From: Azolla pinnata
Lineage: Eukaryota > Streptophyta > Polypodiopsida > Salviniales > Salviniaceae
Length of the DNA stretch: 21,960 bases
Assembly (NCBI GenBank): GCA_037176905.1
Contig: JBBBWG010003526.1
Span: forward strand, 8,152 to 30,111
Direction of reading: 5' to 3'
The position numbers were made by a program, and so were the translations under genes. Positions 1-9,520 of the stretch are shown one piece after another. How positions within the stretch are numbered: the stretch's first letter is position 1; every line of letters starts with the position of its first letter. Below the pieces are notes generated by a model that was not told where the DNA came from, searched no databases, and saw only the letters and a program-made list of their open reading frames with translations.

Positions 1-863
1 ACACCTAGCTACATGGTTCCAAGGAAAAAGATAAAATTAAGGTCCTGCAATCTTTCCCCACCATCCTTCAGATAAGAATAGTACGTCACGGAATTTTAAT
101 GGGACTCCATCAGTCATTTCAAGTAGTTAAAATGCGGCTGGTATGTGTACTCGAATACACATACAATGCTGATTAACTCTTTCTGTGTATCGATATCACA
201 CTATCCACAAACACAGTTGACATCAAGTAGCACCACTAGCATTGTACATACACAGAGAGGTCAACAAAAACACAAGATACAAGAATACAAAAACTATATC
301 ATTAGAAAACGGTGCAAGGATTTCTCGACGACAAATTAAAATGTGAAATCATGTTGCGGTTTGAGCCCTGAACCGATGCAGAAACTACAAGAATGACAAT
401 ACATAACTTATCTAAGCTTTCACACAATTAACATTCAGTGAATGCTTGAAGTGAAGAAACAATTCTGGACATTCATCTTGAATAATAATATGAAATTCGT
501 GTGTTATACAGATAAAGCTACGTTTACCTGAAATCTTCTCGTTTCTTAATGGGTTTTGAGGGTTGATTTTACTGTTCTCTGTTGAAATGCATTAGGGCAC
601 CTTTTCCTTCATGATAAGATTGTAAATGGTAGAAAATCAGCTGCAGTCCAGAACGTGCCACACACTTTCCACGATAGAGGAGATGCTTTAGAACATCTCT
701 TTCTTCATAACAAGATGGTTGACCAAAAGGAAAATCCATAAACAATCGTGTTTATGTGCACACAACTGTCCAAAGTAACAGTGATTTTCGCTTGAGTTGT
801 CTCAGCAGCTTCACTAATCAGCTCGCAACAACCAAGAAATGAAGGCACATCTCATAAGTCCTT
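1..863. other. no gene recognised; downstream flank of the WW-domain gene
   Basis: AT-rich sequence with no long open frame on either strand and no protein family I recognise. The only longer plus-strand frame (145-339, 64 codons) has no recognisable content. If the minus-strand terminal exon ending at 864 is real, its 3' untranslated region would lie here. Nothing else supported. Confidence 0.4.
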
Positions 864-1019
864 TTAAGCGAATGCATCTATCCATGGAACACCTCTTTTA
901 AGCCCAAATAATATCTCCTTAAAGCTACCATCAAATGGCAATGGAATGTTGTGACAAGACTGCAGCTGGTGAAGGCACGGAATTCTGTTGACCAGGACTT
1001 GTTGCATTATTTGATGTGC
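864..1019 (-). CDS. candidate terminal exon of the minus-strand WW-domain gene
   Basis: Seen: on the minus strand an AG (1021-1020) is followed by 51 open codons and a TAA at 866-864. The translation begins AHQIMQQVLV and ends GVPWIDAFA. Its composition (amphipathic start, then PLPFDGSFKEIL) looks like protein rather than random intron, and the length is an exact multiple of three. Phase 0 entry fits an upstream exon ending in phase 0, as the exon at 2633-2224 does. I do not recognise the family. Inference: this is the C-terminal exon of the WW gene. It could instead be a fortuitous frame. Confidence 0.45.
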   Translation of the reverse strand, partial: AHQIMQQVLVNRIPCLHQLQSCHNIPLPFDGSFKEILFGLKRGVPWIDAFA

Positions 1020-1073
1020 CTCAAATTTGAGTCATGATGAGGAATGTAGACAACCTACTACAATGGCATGTTA

Positions 1074-1196
1074 TCACATGCCTTCTTCACTGCAGTTGAA
1101 AATGCTAGCAACTACTGGTTTCAAGCTCCAATGGGCCTCAAAGTTGTCCATGTCACTGGTATGTTTGTCTATCTCTTTTTGCATTTTAAGATGATA
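1074..1196 (-). CDS. candidate internal or alternative terminal exon, coiled-coil-like
   Basis: Seen: on the minus strand, after CCCTTACAG, 40 codons are open up to TGA at 1076-1074. The start YHLKMQKEIDKHTSDMDNFE is charged with heptad-like spacing and suggests a short coiled coil. Within it, KP|VV offers a GT (phase 0) that could splice to the exon at 1019. It then carries FEAH, which echoes FEAH at the acceptor of the next candidate exon. No family recognised. Inference only that it belongs to the WW gene; the intron phases are compatible. Confidence 0.35.
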   Translation of the reverse strand, partial: YHLKMQKEIDKHTSDMDNFEAHWSLKPVVASIFNCSEEGM

Positions 1197-2223
1197 CTGT
1201 AAGGGCCAAATGGAGACAGAAGACAACCAGCAGTTGTGGTTGAATCCAACAGTGGGAATATGAACTCAAGGACCGACAGCAATGCAGCTGTTCCATTTCC
1301 ATGTAAAAGAGCATAAGCTGCATACTATGTACAGGGAAACGTTTTTAGTTTCTTTGACAACTGAACTTCGAAGACACCAACAAAGGGGTCTCGCAAACAG
1401 TTGTAGTTATTCAAGTTACGCACTTAATGTTCCAATACCATGCACATTTATGTCTGCTCCCAGAACATAATCAATGATCAGAAATGAGATCTTTACTGCT
1501 GTAAACTGCCATGCTTTGTAATCTAGAAGAGAACGAGATGCAACCATCAGTGAGGATATAATAAGCCATTGTCTTCCCCCCAATAAACACTCAAGCTAAA
1601 TAGTTTATCAAATATGATAAACAGCTGCTGCTTACAGGTTCGTCAAGCCACCCAGAAATCAGCCTGTTATGACTTGGTTTTTCCTGCTCCTTTGGGGACA
1701 AAAGGGCTTCTCTCTTCAAGTCAATTCAGCAATGATTTAATGACCCTCTTCAAATTGCCATGGTTCTGGCAAAGTTTAAAGCTAAATTATGGCAGTACCT
1801 TCCATCAACACGGTTCCACAACTAAGCCCACAGTAGGAGGTCAAGAGAGTTATTCCAGTTTCGGTTTTGAAGACAGGACCTTGTATCCCTTGTGAATAAG
1901 GTTAATCTCACTTTGCAAAGACTCAGACAGTAGAGAAATGACGTGAAATGTAAGGTGGATTTGCAATTCTATGCCATGAACTCCATAATTCACTGCCATA
2001 GCATGATCTTAATCTTCGATAGAATGATGCAGCTCTTACTTGCAACTAGCTCCAAGTTCAATGTCCATGTTCGTAGCTGGGATGATGAGAGGGGAATTCC
2101 TTATGTCTCAAATTTCAAGCAGTTTCTTACGTCTCCATTCAATCTACCTTTAACCGTGACCACTGGTTATGCACCAATGGTAATCTAGCAAGAAGAGATC
2201 CATTTTAAGGTAGAAACAATCAC
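1197..2223 (-). other. probable intron region of the WW-domain gene
   Basis: Starts at a GT donor (CAG|GTGATTG, minus strand) at 2223-2222. I see no long minus-strand frame here. A short possible exon near 2050-2090 (TNMDIELGASC between an AG and GTAAGAG) was noticed, but it is too small to support. No helicase motif such as AKTGSGKT is visible on the minus strand. Confidence 0.4.
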
Positions 2224-3845
2224 CTGTTGTCCCTGAAGTGCTGGAAGCAATGGCGGTAGCTTGTTTAAACTTCCCACATTTCCACGCCCATCTCGATCAT
2301 TCCTCGATGAAGAAGTTGACCTTCCTGGATCTACATGTCTGTCATGAGCATGTCCGCTATGACCACTATCTCCCCATGAATTTTCAATGCTATTTTCATG
2401 CATAGATTCACGAGGAATGCTGTGCGGAGGGGCCCTTGGAACGCTATCTGACATAACATGCCTGGATCTTGGAAGATTAGAACCACCCGGTGGTGCGCGA
2501 TGATGATCTTGCATGTGTCGGCCATGATGATCAGGTAAGCTCCTCCCATAAGCCTCATTTGGTCTCGCACGAGTATCTGGCATATGAGGATGGCTGGTAC
2601 GGTGATGACCAGAGATATCTTCCCTGTAATGATCTGATGGCATGTCCCACCAGGAAGATGATCAGTTAGGTGGCCATAGTTTGCATGGGGAGTTATATAA
2701 CCACCATGTTTATAAAGACTTATACAATAACGACCAATATAATCATCCATGAGGATAGCCATGGAGATGCCCAGATTACGTGCCCACTGTGACAAAAAAT
2801 GGCTACTTTTAAGCCCATACTGATGATAGATAGTGGTAAGCCAATGTTCGCGAAGGCCGGCCATATATGCCTTCCATAATGACGAACAGATATACAACCT
2901 CAACATGTCCTTGACCAGAAGTAGCGCCAAATATATGCATGGCAAGATACATGCCCAACAAGGTGAACAGCTATAGGCTCCACACATATGACCACAATTT
3001 TGATTTCCAATTCACATGCCTACAACGCTGATGGGCAGGTATATGTCCAACATATATGTGCATGGGCGACTCTTATGTCCAACAGATTCATGGACATATA
3101 GACACCCACCATGATCGTGGCCACTGATCTGTCCTCCATGCACGACATTCATCCATCATTTTCTAACCATGATATTGGGCCGAAGAGAGGCCGTCACTGT
3201 TGCTACTAGTGTTTAACAAGAAAGGCTCTGGGGATGTTTAAAATAGCTTCTTCTTTTACCTGGTTGGGTAGAGACGCTCGGATGCCGTCTTTCAGGTAGG
3301 GAAAAGCTGGAGCTGGGATGGTGTCTTTCGGCATCTGATGAAGCAGCGCTAGGAGGATACCTATTCCGATCGTTCTCCTGATATCGCCTCTCCGATTGAC
3401 TGTTCCGCCTATCATTATTGTCCAGAAATGGACGCTTCTCAGAAGCTGAGGCATGCCGAGGGGAGCGCATCAGGCCCTCTTCGGGAGGGTTATTGGAGCG
3501 CGAAGGAAGGGTAGCGGTACTGGTACCAGTAGTGCCGTTCTTCCCCGACGAAGAACTTCGCTTGCTCTCGCTCAATCGGAAAGGAGAGGCTATGGCAGCG
3601 GTAGTTGTAGCAGCCGCAGGCAAAGGCGCTAATTTGGGAGGTCCAGCTGAAATCGGAGGATCGGGGGGTGGCCCTGGCGGTATCACGTTCCCAACTGCAG
3701 TGAGCAGCGGCTTCTCATACTGCGTTACGTTGGTCTCTGTGTTCCAATAGTATATGTATCCTGTGTTTCCATCTACCAATGCTTTCCACTGGGGCGGGAG
3801 AGAGGGATCCGAAGGGGCATACCTCGGCGCCGAGCCCCCTGCCAT
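2224..3845 (-). CDS. WW-domain protein, exons 1 and 2 (N-terminal part)
   Basis: Exon 1 is 3845-3260 (ATG at 3845, 195 codons plus 1 nt, donor CCAG|GTAAAA). Exon 2 is 2633-2224 (acceptor CATCAG|ATCATT, restoring Asp; donor CAACAG|GTGATT, phase 0), so 331 residues are joined. A WW domain lies at residues 15-45: LPPQWKALVDGNTGYIYYWN, then a TNVTQYEKP tail with the usual W, YYW and P positions. WW domains bind proline-rich ligands. The lead-in RYAPSDPSLPP and the following PPKLAPLP resemble plant DEAD-box helicases RH14/RH40/RH46 (DRH1 type), whose N-terminus is such a WW module. Residues 50-331 are Ser/Pro/Arg/His-rich and look disordered. No helicase motif appears downstream in this window, so it may be a helicase whose core lies beyond base 1 or a plain WW protein ending at 864. 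WW call firm, full identity open. Confidence 0.75.
2634..3259 (-). other. intron 1 of the WW-domain gene
   Basis: Bounded by a GTAAAAG donor at 3259 and a GCCATCAG acceptor at 2634, both on the minus strand, giving 626 nt. It contains open stretches in several frames. One at about 3140-3010 reads GGQISGHDHGG and then HESVGHKSRP, His/Gly-rich like the flanking exons, so it could be decayed or alternative exon material. Stops in all frames before the joins argue against routine use. Confidence 0.5.
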
Positions 3846-3970
3846 CCCTACCTGACTGCGGAAAGAAAGAAAACCCTCAGGAATCCGGACCAGATCTGTG
3901 TCTCAACACGGGGATTTTTACAAAACCTCCATGGCGCGATGTTAGGGTTTCAGAGGCTTACAAAACCAAG

Positions 3971-3992
3971 CAGCAGCAGCAGCAGCAGCAGC
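3971..3992. repeat. (CAG)7 microsatellite
   Basis: Seven uninterrupted CAG units plus one base, in the leader of the WW-domain gene (CTG on its coding strand). Likely polymorphic. Confidence 0.9.
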
Positions 3993-4084
3993 GCGCAGCC
4001 GAAGGTACTGAGAAAAAACCCGGAAGCAGAGGGATTCACAGGCGGTGTAGATTCTCGGATTAGGGTTTCCTTTTTCAGGGATGC

Positions 4085-4099
4085 GGGGGGGGGGGGGGG
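4085..4099. repeat. 15-base G homopolymer
   Basis: Uninterrupted run of 15 G on the plus strand, 15 C on the coding strand of the WW gene leader. Length may be unreliable in an assembly. Confidence 0.85.
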
Positions 4100-4277
4100 C
4101 CTTTGTACAGGAACGAAACACCACAGATGCTTCGGATTAGGGTTGTCAGGGAATGGAAGGTTTGGGAGAAAGAAAGCAAATGAATCAGGGACGACGGGCT
4201 AGGGTTTCTGAAGGGGCAGCTAGCTGCGAGGGAAAGCCTGTCTGAGATCCTGCAGACTTGCCATGAAAATGAAACAG

Positions 4278-4319
4278 ACGACCTTCTTCTTCCTTCTTCT
4301 TCCTTCTTCTTCTTCTTCT
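4278..4319. repeat. (CTT)n imperfect microsatellite
   Basis: CTTCTTCTTC tracts interrupted by TTCC, reading GAA-rich on the coding strand of the WW gene. This is a common type of plant promoter or leader repeat. Confidence 0.85.
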
Positions 4320-4350
4320 GTTCAGAAATCTGTCCAAAATCGCCCACCAT

Positions 4351-5757
4351 TAGAGGGAGATTAATGACATCTAATGGAGATTAATTACATCTAATGGTGA
4401 TTAATGACCCCTCCCACATAAGATTAATTGCTCCCCATAAGCTGTAATTAGATCCGTGGCGATCGATTAACGACGTCGGTTTTGAGGCGCGGTGAATGCG
4501 CCGATGGTTCCGACGCGCCGATTCAATCCCTGCTGCTCTCTTCCGTCTGTTAGTAATCTGAGTTCACGATTGATTCATCACCATGCACCAAGCAAGATTC
4601 GATCCTTTTTTGGCTCCACGATTAAGCGCGATTCTTAACAGGGATCGCTAATCCCTCCTTTTGATCGCCGGGATGGGTGATCGATATTTTAACCTTACCG
4701 CCTATTTTAGATCTCGCCCTTCCAAATATCGATGTCGAATGATCGGCATATTCACATTGTTTGTCGAGACGGACTATATTTGTAATAAGCTGAAAGGGTA
4801 TTTCCCCCCGGCTTGTATTAATATGATCCATCCTCTGCTATCAAGGGCCAAATTGTCGTCGGGGTGAATCAATGTAGTCTCTAATCATATAGGATCTATC
4901 CATCAGTTGTGCTCCTTGAGAGTTTCAGTCTCTTAACATCGAGATATGTATGTTTGGGATTTCAAACACAATTTGACGTTGATAAAGATCGTCGTTGATG
5001 CATTTTGAATATCACAATGGAAAAGGTCTATTTAGAGACATAACGTTGGAATCAAACAGTTTAGTTGTCATTGTTATTAGGCAGGGAATTGTGCAAACAG
5101 CTGTCAAATTAATGGGGAAGTTGCTCTTCCATTTGCTATAGATATGCAGTTATCTTTGGTGCTTTCATACCTTGTTGTCACATTTACCATGTGGTGGGCT
5201 AAATGACGATGGTCACATACACTCTTTGTCTCTTGTTATACAATTTAATATATCATAGGTTATATCGAAGCAAAATGGTATTGTTGGGTGAATGAATCAT
5301 TGTCGTGTCAACACATTCTGGCATATTTGCATATTTTTTTCCCCGAATTGTTAATAGTTCTATTTGTAAATGTAAAAACACCTAAATAGCCTGATTTTGC
5401 CTTGTTGAAGGGGAAGAAATTCCCTTTGTATACGATCTTGCGATTCTTTTTTATTTCTAAAAACATATTTATCACTAGTAAATAAATCATTCGTACATAT
5501 CACCGGGGTCACATAGCAATCACATACATACCCCTTTATACAATTTTGTTGGTGTCATTTGACACGCTTCATCTATAAAAAAAATATACACGAAAACTCA
5601 AAATCAGATAACAAGGTTAAGGTTTTCTTCCAAAACTTTGTTTGAGTTGTTGTCTACAAATACCAAAATCGAAAATTATGTTATGAGGAGAGCAGCTCCC
5701 AACTGCCTCAAAGTAGACCTAATTCTAGCCAGCGCGCAACTCTCTAATCTACTTCTT
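4351..5757. other. intergenic, no gene recognised
   Basis: AT-rich. Contains a short reiteration of TAATGACATCTAATGG-like units (about 4363-4408) and poly-A or poly-T patches. Open frames here (4622-4867 on both strands, 5308-5490 minus) lack recognisable content. Confidence 0.5.
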
Positions 5758-6120
5758 TCACCTAACTGACGCATAAAAAGGTAATCTTAAAACCGTGTCT
5801 CTATCAGATGGGCTATTCAACTCTTCATAGTGGCTTTTCAATGTGTGGCATAGATTCTCCCAAATGTCTTTTATGGTCTCCTTTGGAGGAACTCGACAGT
5901 TTTCAAACATTTCTCTACATCTATCGTACCAAATGTGCCATACTTCGAGACTACAAACTAGCTCCCATTGATTTGAGTCATCCATTTCTTGCTTAAAGAT
6001 GATAATCTGAATCTCGGTAAAGTCTCGACCATATAGCACCCTCTTCTACTTTCCATGTACCCTTAAGATTGTTCCCATAATAAAAGAACCTCTTGTTCCA
6101 ATTAGAGCCATAATGTGGAA
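5758..6120 (-). pseudogene. broken coding remnant, probably from a non-LTR (LINE-like) element
   Basis: Two minus-strand frames meet around 5995-6040. The upstream one reads GSNWNKRFFYYGNN and EEGAIWSRLYRDSDYHL, then hits a stop. The downstream one reads QWELVCSLEVWHIWYDRC and KETIKDIWENLCHTLK before a stop at 5758. They continue each other in sense but not in frame, as expected for an old frameshift. Trp-rich stretches of the WHIW-R type occur near the C-terminus of plant LINE polyproteins, which is the basis of the guess. I cannot confirm the family. No poly-A tail or target duplication seen. Confidence 0.4.
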
Positions 6121-6234
6121 TATTTGTAACCAAAATTGGTTGTAGAAGTTACAAGACAATAGATTCATTCGGAAACCCACATCTTCAGTTTCGTGGATTG
6201 CTAGGTGGGTTTGGCGTTTGGAAATACTATCCAC

Positions 6235-7070
6235 AAAATGGCAAAGAAATTTGTAACTTGCTATTTATAGAAGCTAATATAGAAATGCTCTCGTATGTGG
6301 GACACACACACACCCACTCACTTTGATAAGCCTATCTTTGGTCTAGAATCTTAAAATACAAAGATTCCTCAAGGACTTTACGACATATTATATAACTAAT
6401 GACGGAGCTTCTATTAAAACAGTTTCCAAAGGTGTGTTGAGATCTGCAAAAGGGGAAGAAAACAGTAAGAGTAGCCGATCCCGTTCTTCTTCGTCTCCAG
6501 CTTTGCGAGCCCGTGACGAATCAGCCACGGAGAAAAATAAAAAAGAAAAGAGGCTTTTCTGGGGCGGGGGTGTTCGATCGGATTTTTTCAGAGGCAGTTG
6601 TGGGGGAGTCTCGCCTGCAGCTACCGATGCACAGTAAAAGGAAAAAAAAAAACAAAAAACAAAGAAGAACGAAACGAAACACAGAACGAAAGAAAAAAAC
6701 AAGATTTCGGAGCCCGAATCGGAACGGGAAAAAATAAAAAGGGGGAGCGGGGGTCTGGAAGAATGCGATCGGCGTCTTGTGATGGGGAGAACTGGGATCT
6801 TGTCTGTCGGAGCCGCGGAACGGGCGTGGCGGGCGGACAAGTGTGAAACCATGGGAGAGGATTGGGCTCTGGATGCACCAAGAGGACGGAACAATGAGGA
6901 GTGTCCACGTCCCAACAGATAAGATTTTCTTCATTGGCTTCTTCTTCTTCTTCTTCTTCTTCTTCACCTCCTCCTCCTCCTCCTTTTTCCTTTTAGGGTT
7001 TGGCCAATTGTAACCAATATGTTAATCACACCCCCACAAATCCTTCTACCTCTCCATTGCACCACTTTGG
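6235..7070. other. upstream intergenic region of the CCT-domain gene
   Basis: A short CA run (about 6302-6314), A-rich and G-rich stretches at 6530-6760, and a (CTT)n followed by (CTC)n tract at 6938-6983. The pyrimidine tract just upstream of the telo-boxes is typical of a plant core promoter or leader. Long frames on both strands here are low-complexity by-products. Confidence 0.5.
6938..6983. repeat. (CTT)n-(CTC)n pyrimidine microsatellite
   Basis: About nine CTT units pass into about five CTC units, 135 nt upstream of the CCT gene start codon; likely in the promoter or leader. Confidence 0.85.
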
Positions 7071-7115
7071 TAGGGTTTTAGGGTTTAGGGCTTTAGGGTT
7101 TTTAGGGTTTTAGGG
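7071..7115 (+). promoter_or_regulatory. interstitial telomere-like tract (telo-boxes) abutting the CCT gene start codon
   Basis: Five to six near-perfect units of the plant telomere-type repeat (TTTAGGG with TTTTAGGG and CTTTAGGG variants) end three bases before the ATG at 7119. Telo-boxes are known cis-elements in plant promoters and leaders. A block this long directly at the initiation codon would put it in the transcript leader. Confidence 0.7.
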
Positions 7116-7118
7116 TGG

Positions 7119-7607
7119 ATGGATCGGATGGCTCCGCGCCGTTCCCAGCGGCGAGCTGCCCCGCCTCCTTCTTCTTATTCTTCTTGTGCTTGTGCTTGTG
7201 CTTGTGCTTGTGCTGCTGTTCCAGCCCGGAAACGCCCTAGAACGAGCTGGGGCAAGCCCCACTCTGTCAATGCTTGCCTTAGCAACCATGCCCAGCAGAT
7301 TCCATCTGTGGATCAGCACCATCACAACATGGACACGGATGATGGTGGTGTTGTTGTTGTTGTTGATGATGGTGGTGCTGCTGCTGCTGCTGCCAGTGCC
7401 CTCCTCCACAGAGCGCTGATCTCCGGCGGCGACGATCGCGCTGTTCCTCATACCACATGCCTCAAATGGCCTTGCGAGCTGCCGCCGCCGGCGAGCCCCC
7501 CCTCTTCCTCTCCCCGCTCATGCTTAACCTCCCCGGATCGCTCTCATTCCAGCAGCAGCTCCGCGAGCGCTAATTCTACAGCTGCCGCTGCCGCCACCGT
7601 CGCCGCC

Positions 7608-7649
<42 letters not shown>

Positions 7650-8054
7650 GTTGCTTCCGATGACGACGATGAAGATGCGCTGAGCGCCCGCAGCTCGTCG
7701 GCCGCGGCACACGGTGCGAAACCGGCGCTGCAAAGCCACGGGCCTTGTTGCAATGGCGTGCAGGCGGAGCTGCTGCCGGCGCCGGGGGAATACGAGCTCT
7801 CCTGCGTCGAGCTGCTGCTGCTGCCGCCGGTCGTCGGCGTGGACGAGGAGCCGCCCTATTGGCAGCCGGCGGCTCCTTGGGCGGCCAGGTGTGAACGGGA
7901 TCGTGCGGAGCACGGGGATGCGATTCCCAAACACGATTCCGGGGCAACGGAATCGGGATCTTCGTCGTCGCCGTCGCCGTGCCCCGATCGGGAGGCCGAT
8001 GCCGCCGCCGCTGCCGCCGATGACGATGAGGAGGCTGATGAAGAAGAAGAAGAA

Positions 8055-8087
<33 letters not shown>

Positions 8088-8415
8088 GAGTACAGGATCG
8101 ATGTGATGGATTTCGTGGATCCAGGTGGGGGCCGAAACGGGAGGGCCGACTCGATGCCTCTGGTCGCTGCTGCTGCTCGTGCCAGCAGCAGCGCAGCTCC
8201 CGCAATGCCTGCTCCTCCTCCTCCTCTGGGGCTGGCCCTGGACTACCGGGCGGTGATGGAGTCGTGGCCGTCGGATCGAGGGCCGCCGTGGGCCGTCGGA
8301 TCGCGGGCGGCCGAATTCGAGCTCGCGCTGGATCTGGCGGTGAGTTCGGAGGAGAAAGCGGCAGAAAGCGTGTCGCATTTTGCTAACCCCTAAAACACTA
8401 AAAACCTAATTCCTG

Positions 8416-8453
<38 letters not shown>

Positions 8454-8827
8454 ATTGACCTTGACCCTGGATCTAGGCATGGGAAGAGCCGTGCCTCGAC
8501 GACGATGCCGGGCCGACAACGGCAACGGCGACGACGACGATGGACGACTTCGGCCGCGCCGCCAGCCGCATGATCGAGCTGGCACACGCGGTGCCAGCTC
8601 AACGCGCCGCCGACTCCGTCGCGTCGCGGCGCGCGCGCGTCCTCCGCTACCACGAGAAGCGACACGCTCGCCTCTGCTCCAAGACCGCCGCCGCCGTTCG
8701 CTACGAGGTCCGCAAGCTCAATGCCCAGCACCGGCCTCGTCTCAAGGTAACTAACTAGCTACCTAACAGATCGGAGCCCGAGAGCCTGACTCGGTAACTC
8801 GCACCCCAATCTGCTCTTCATCCGATG

Positions 8828-8859
<32 letters not shown>

Positions 8860-8938
8860 CGTGATGTTTTTGATGATGATGATGCTTGGCGCTTCTGGTG
8901 TTTCGCAGGGACGATTCGTCAGGAGATCGGCCGACTAA
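7119..8938 (+). CDS. CCT-domain protein, CIA2/CIL-like
   Basis: Exons 7119-8339 (donor GCG|GTGAGT), 8477-8746 (acceptor CTAG|GCATGG, donor AAG|GTAACT) and 8909-8938 (acceptor CGCAG|GGACG); all phase 0, 506 residues. The CCT domain lies at about residues 457-506: RRARVLRYHEKRHARL, then VRYEVRKLNAQHRPRLK, closing with GRFVRRSAD from the last exon. Exon 1 holds LDYRAVMESWPSDRGPPW (residues 374-391), a segment seen upstream of the CCT domain in CIA2-type proteins. CIA2/CIL proteins are nuclear regulators of chloroplast protein-import and ribosomal-protein genes; the CCT domain gives nuclear import and DNA or partner binding. RKRPRTSW near residue 38 may be a basic nuclear signal. Poly-Asp/Glu runs lie near residues 162-185 and 296-330. 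The CCT core carries three extra alanines (8687-8695). A second Met at residue 4 is an alternative start. Confidence 0.82.
7182..7216. repeat. (TGTGCT)n coding hexanucleotide repeat
   Basis: About five TGTGCT units in exon 1 of the CCT gene, encoding alternating Cys-Ala near residue 24-32. Likely length-variable without frame loss. Confidence 0.8.
7605..7646. repeat. (GAT)n coding repeat, poly-Asp
   Basis: About 13 GAT codons in exon 1 of the CCT gene. Frame-shifted readings give poly-Met or, on the other strand, poly-Ile, poly-His or poly-Ser, which explains long spurious frames here. Confidence 0.9.
8020..8088. repeat. acidic codon-repeat tract (GAT/GAA)
   Basis: Run of GAT, GAC, GAG and GAA codons encoding about 20 consecutive acidic residues in exon 1 of the CCT gene, ending at EEYRID. 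Confidence 0.85.
8413..8466. repeat. (TTGACC)n minisatellite in intron 1 of the CCT gene
   Basis: About nine tandem TTGACC hexamers, one of them TTGACA. They fill over a third of the 137-nt intron between donor 8340 and acceptor 8476. TTGAC is the core of W-box elements, but here it may be only a simple repeat. Confidence 0.9.
8824..8884. repeat. (GAT)n repeat in intron 2 of the CCT gene
   Basis: Imperfect GAT run interrupted by GGTGAT and GTTTTT inside the 162-nt intron 8747-8908. Confidence 0.85.
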
Positions 8939-9520
8939 AAGCCAGCCATGGCATTGTGCACTCTCTGCGAGCCTCTGGTAGGGCGCTTGCCCTCTTTCGT
9001 GTCCGGTAGAAACCGAACGAAGCCAGTGTTGCCGCCCATCATCCCCTGGCGTGATGATGCCAAGGATTCGACGTGGTGGTTCAATCAAATCCCTGCAGCA
9101 ATGGATCCGATGCCCGATGCGCTTAGTCTTACAATGGATGCAATGAATCTTCTCTCTTTGACATATCCCCCTTATCCGATCCGGATTCCGGATCAATCTG
9201 GCTAGCGTAACCCGGCTCTGGTAACCTTGTTCCTTGAAATCGGCAAATCTTCTGAATCCCCCCCCCCCCCAAGGTGATGGGGCTATATTCTTCTTGCCTT
9301 CTTCTCTTGCAGAGGGATTTCTCTTCTGTAGCTTCTGCATTGATGTCCACACCCTGAAACGGTGTGATCAATGGCGGCCATCTTGCATTAAATTTTTCCG
9401 CTCGAGCGCTAGTTCTCGTCGATGTACTTGTAGAGCCCTTTCTTGCATGCAAAGCATCTACGATTAATAAACGCGAGGGCTTCGGATGATCGATCATCAA
9501 TGTCTGAATAAAGAATCGGA
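8939..9520 (+). other. 3' untranslated region of the CCT gene with poly(A) signals
   Basis: Follows the TAA at 8936-8938. AATAAA occurs at 9466-9471 and again at 9507-9512, both plausible plant poly(A) signals. An 85-codon frame at 8948-9205 is open but resembles nothing known and is treated as chance. A 10-base C run lies at about 9260. Confidence 0.5.

Larger units (their letters stand above)
3846..4350 (-). promoter_or_regulatory. 5' leader and proximal promoter of the WW-domain gene
   Basis: Directly upstream of the minus-strand ATG. On the plus strand GATTAGGGTTTCC (about 4059), GATTAGGGTTGTC (about 4136) and CTAGGGTTTCTG (about 4199) are telo-boxes (AAACCCTA on the coding strand), a common element in leaders and promoters of plant growth and translation genes. 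A CAG run, a 15-G run and a CTT tract lie in the same stretch. Transcription start not determinable. Confidence 0.5.

Noticed and set aside
2331-2987. 218-codon minus-strand frame overlapping WW exon 2
   Set aside because: Cys/Ile-rich with no domain. The other frame gives hydrophilic sequence and fits the splice phase of exon 1.
6388-6967. Minus-strand frames of 148-175 codons near 6.4-7.0 kb
   Set aside because: Poly-Lys, Phe-rich low complexity from T/A and CTT runs; no domain.
7714-8106. Plus-strand 130-codon frame with poly-Met, poly-Lys and Arg runs
   Set aside because: Out-of-frame reading of the acidic tract of the CCT gene.
7524-8378. Long minus-strand frames (284 and 209 codons) across CCT exon 1
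   Set aside because: They are mirrors of GAT and GCC codon repeats (poly-Ile, poly-His, Arg/Pro-rich) opposite a gene with good splice sites and a recognisable domain.
8948-9205. 85-codon plus-strand frame just after the CCT stop
   Set aside because: Lies in the probable 3' untranslated region, no recognisable content, weak case.
8759-9352. 197-codon minus-strand frame with poly-His
   Set aside because: Driven by the GAT repeat in intron 2 and the 3' untranslated region; no family resemblance.
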